Shown here in pieces: positions 5,312 to 5,698 of a stretch of 5,698 bases of DNA. The position numbers and the translations under genes are program-made. Each line of letters starts with the position of its first letter. Position 1 is the stretch's first letter. Under the pieces are notes generated by a model. It saw nothing but the letters and a program-made list of their open reading frames with translations, was not told the origin of the DNA and did no database searches. The stretch comes from Dehalococcoidales bacterium (lineage in GTDB: Bacteria > Chloroflexota > Dehalococcoidia > Dehalococcoidales > UBA5760), in NCBI GenBank assembly GCA_028710655.1, contig JAQTTS010000149.1:1-5698 (forward strand), in the 5' to 3' direction.

Positions 5312-5698
5312 TTCGGCCTCCTTCCGAGCGCCTTGAGAACGGCATCGGTTTTAACTTCTTCCCTTCTCTTCAAAACCCAGGGCTTGGGCACTCCGTTGGG
5401 CCAGCAACACTCGGAGAAAGAGCAGTAGCCGTTGCACTGCCAAACTCCCTCGCTGTCAGCTCTTTCCGGTAACTTTCCTCCCTCTAAAGCTTCTTTCAGT
5501 TTCTTGAGTCTGGGCACCAGCCAGCCCATGAGGCTGGGCGTGCTCATGACCTCGACCTTCACCCGCTTGACCTCGCTCATGTCGAAGTAGACGATTTCCA
5601 GTTGGTCAACCTCGTACTGGGGAGCTATAAGGTAACGGTAGAGGTTCACCTGCGTGCCGTGATTGGCATAAGGGGTGTTATTCTTGGGGATTCTCTTG
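5308..5698 (-). CDS. PD-(D/E)XK nuclease (RecB/Cas4-like), C-terminal part, cut by window edge
   Basis: The frame is open from the right edge to TGA at 5310-5308, giving 129 residues of the C-terminus; the true start is outside the window. The first residues, KRIPKNNTPYANHGTQVNLY then RYL, contain the Q-x-x-x-Y motif (QVNLY) that follows the catalytic PD...EXK core in RecB/Cas4-family nucleases. The next part, DQLEIVYFDMSEVKRVKVEV, is a beta-rich segment. Near the end, WQCNGYCSFSECCWPNG supplies four cysteines (C-x3-C-x4-C-C), the sort of cluster that in Cas4, AddB and relatives holds an iron-sulfur centre. The catalytic Asp and Glu/Lys residues lie off the window, so activity cannot be judged. 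A GTG at 5649 could be mistaken for a start, but the conserved upstream residues show it is internal. The next gene overlaps by 4 bases, so this is the visible head of the cluster. The role is probably DNA end processing or recombination. Confidence 0.75.
   Translation of the reverse strand, partial: KRIPKNNTPYANHGTQVNLYRYLIAPQYEVDQLEIVYFDMSEVKRVKVEVMSTPSLMGWLVPRLKKLKEALEGGKLPERADSEGVWQCNGYCSFSECCWPNGVPKPWVLKRREEVKTDAVLKALGRRPK
5317..5323 (-). promoter_or_regulatory. Ribosome binding site for the multi-HTH gene
   Basis: AAGGAGG on the minus strand, inside the end of the nuclease gene, is 5 bases before GTG 5311. It supports a GTG start that overlaps the upstream TGA. Confidence 0.75.

Noticed and set aside
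5308..5649. Treating the nuclease fragment as a complete 113-residue gene starting at GTG 5649
   Set aside because: The 16 codons upstream are open and carry the conserved PKNNTPYANHGTQ segment leading into the QxxxY motif, so the gene extends past the window edge.
5308..5698. A Cas4 gene implying a nearby CRISPR locus
   Set aside because: The RecB/Cas4 fold is shared by many nucleases, and no repeat-spacer array or other cas gene is seen in the window.

Overview
All genes in this window read right to left on the minus strand. The organism cannot be fixed from sequence alone. The best clue is the prepilin-like protein fused to a LamG domain (686-1534), an architecture I associate mainly with candidate-phyla-radiation (Patescibacteria) genomes. 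Genes end in TGA, TAG and TAA in sensible places, so the standard bacterial code (UGA as stop) applies.

The window has two halves that differ in composition. The right half (about 1621-5698) is GC-richer and holds a compact four-gene cluster. In transcription order it encodes: the C-terminal part of a PD-(D/E)XK (RecB/Cas4-like) nuclease; a protein with three helix-turn-helix-like units; a MoxR/CobS-type AAA+ ATPase; and a protein joining an HEXXH zincin-like N-terminus to a C-terminal VWA domain with an intact MIDAS. The first three are translationally packed (4-nt overlap, then a 4-nt gap) and each internal start has a strong Shine-Dalgarno sequence. A strong hairpin terminator lies between the ATPase and VWA genes, and a second terminator follows the VWA gene. 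AAA+ ATPase plus VWA pairs (CobS/CobT, NorQ/NorD, MoxR/VWA) are remodelling machines. Pairing one with a nuclease and a DNA-binding protein is the most interesting feature here and suggests a DNA-directed system, possibly from a virus or mobile element.

The left half (about 1-1560) is AT-richer. It carries the LamG pilin-like gene, a short intergenic stretch with a good promoter, a small excisionase-type HTH gene interrupted by an in-frame TAA at codon 9, and the N-terminal third of a protein resembling DUF4338/DruA, cut off by the window edge. The pilin-like and HTH genes lack Shine-Dalgarno sequences and have promoter-like elements only about 5-6 nt from the expected transcript start to the ATG, which suggests leaderless messages. 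This differs from the right half. The border near 1560-1620 may be the edge of a horizontally acquired segment.
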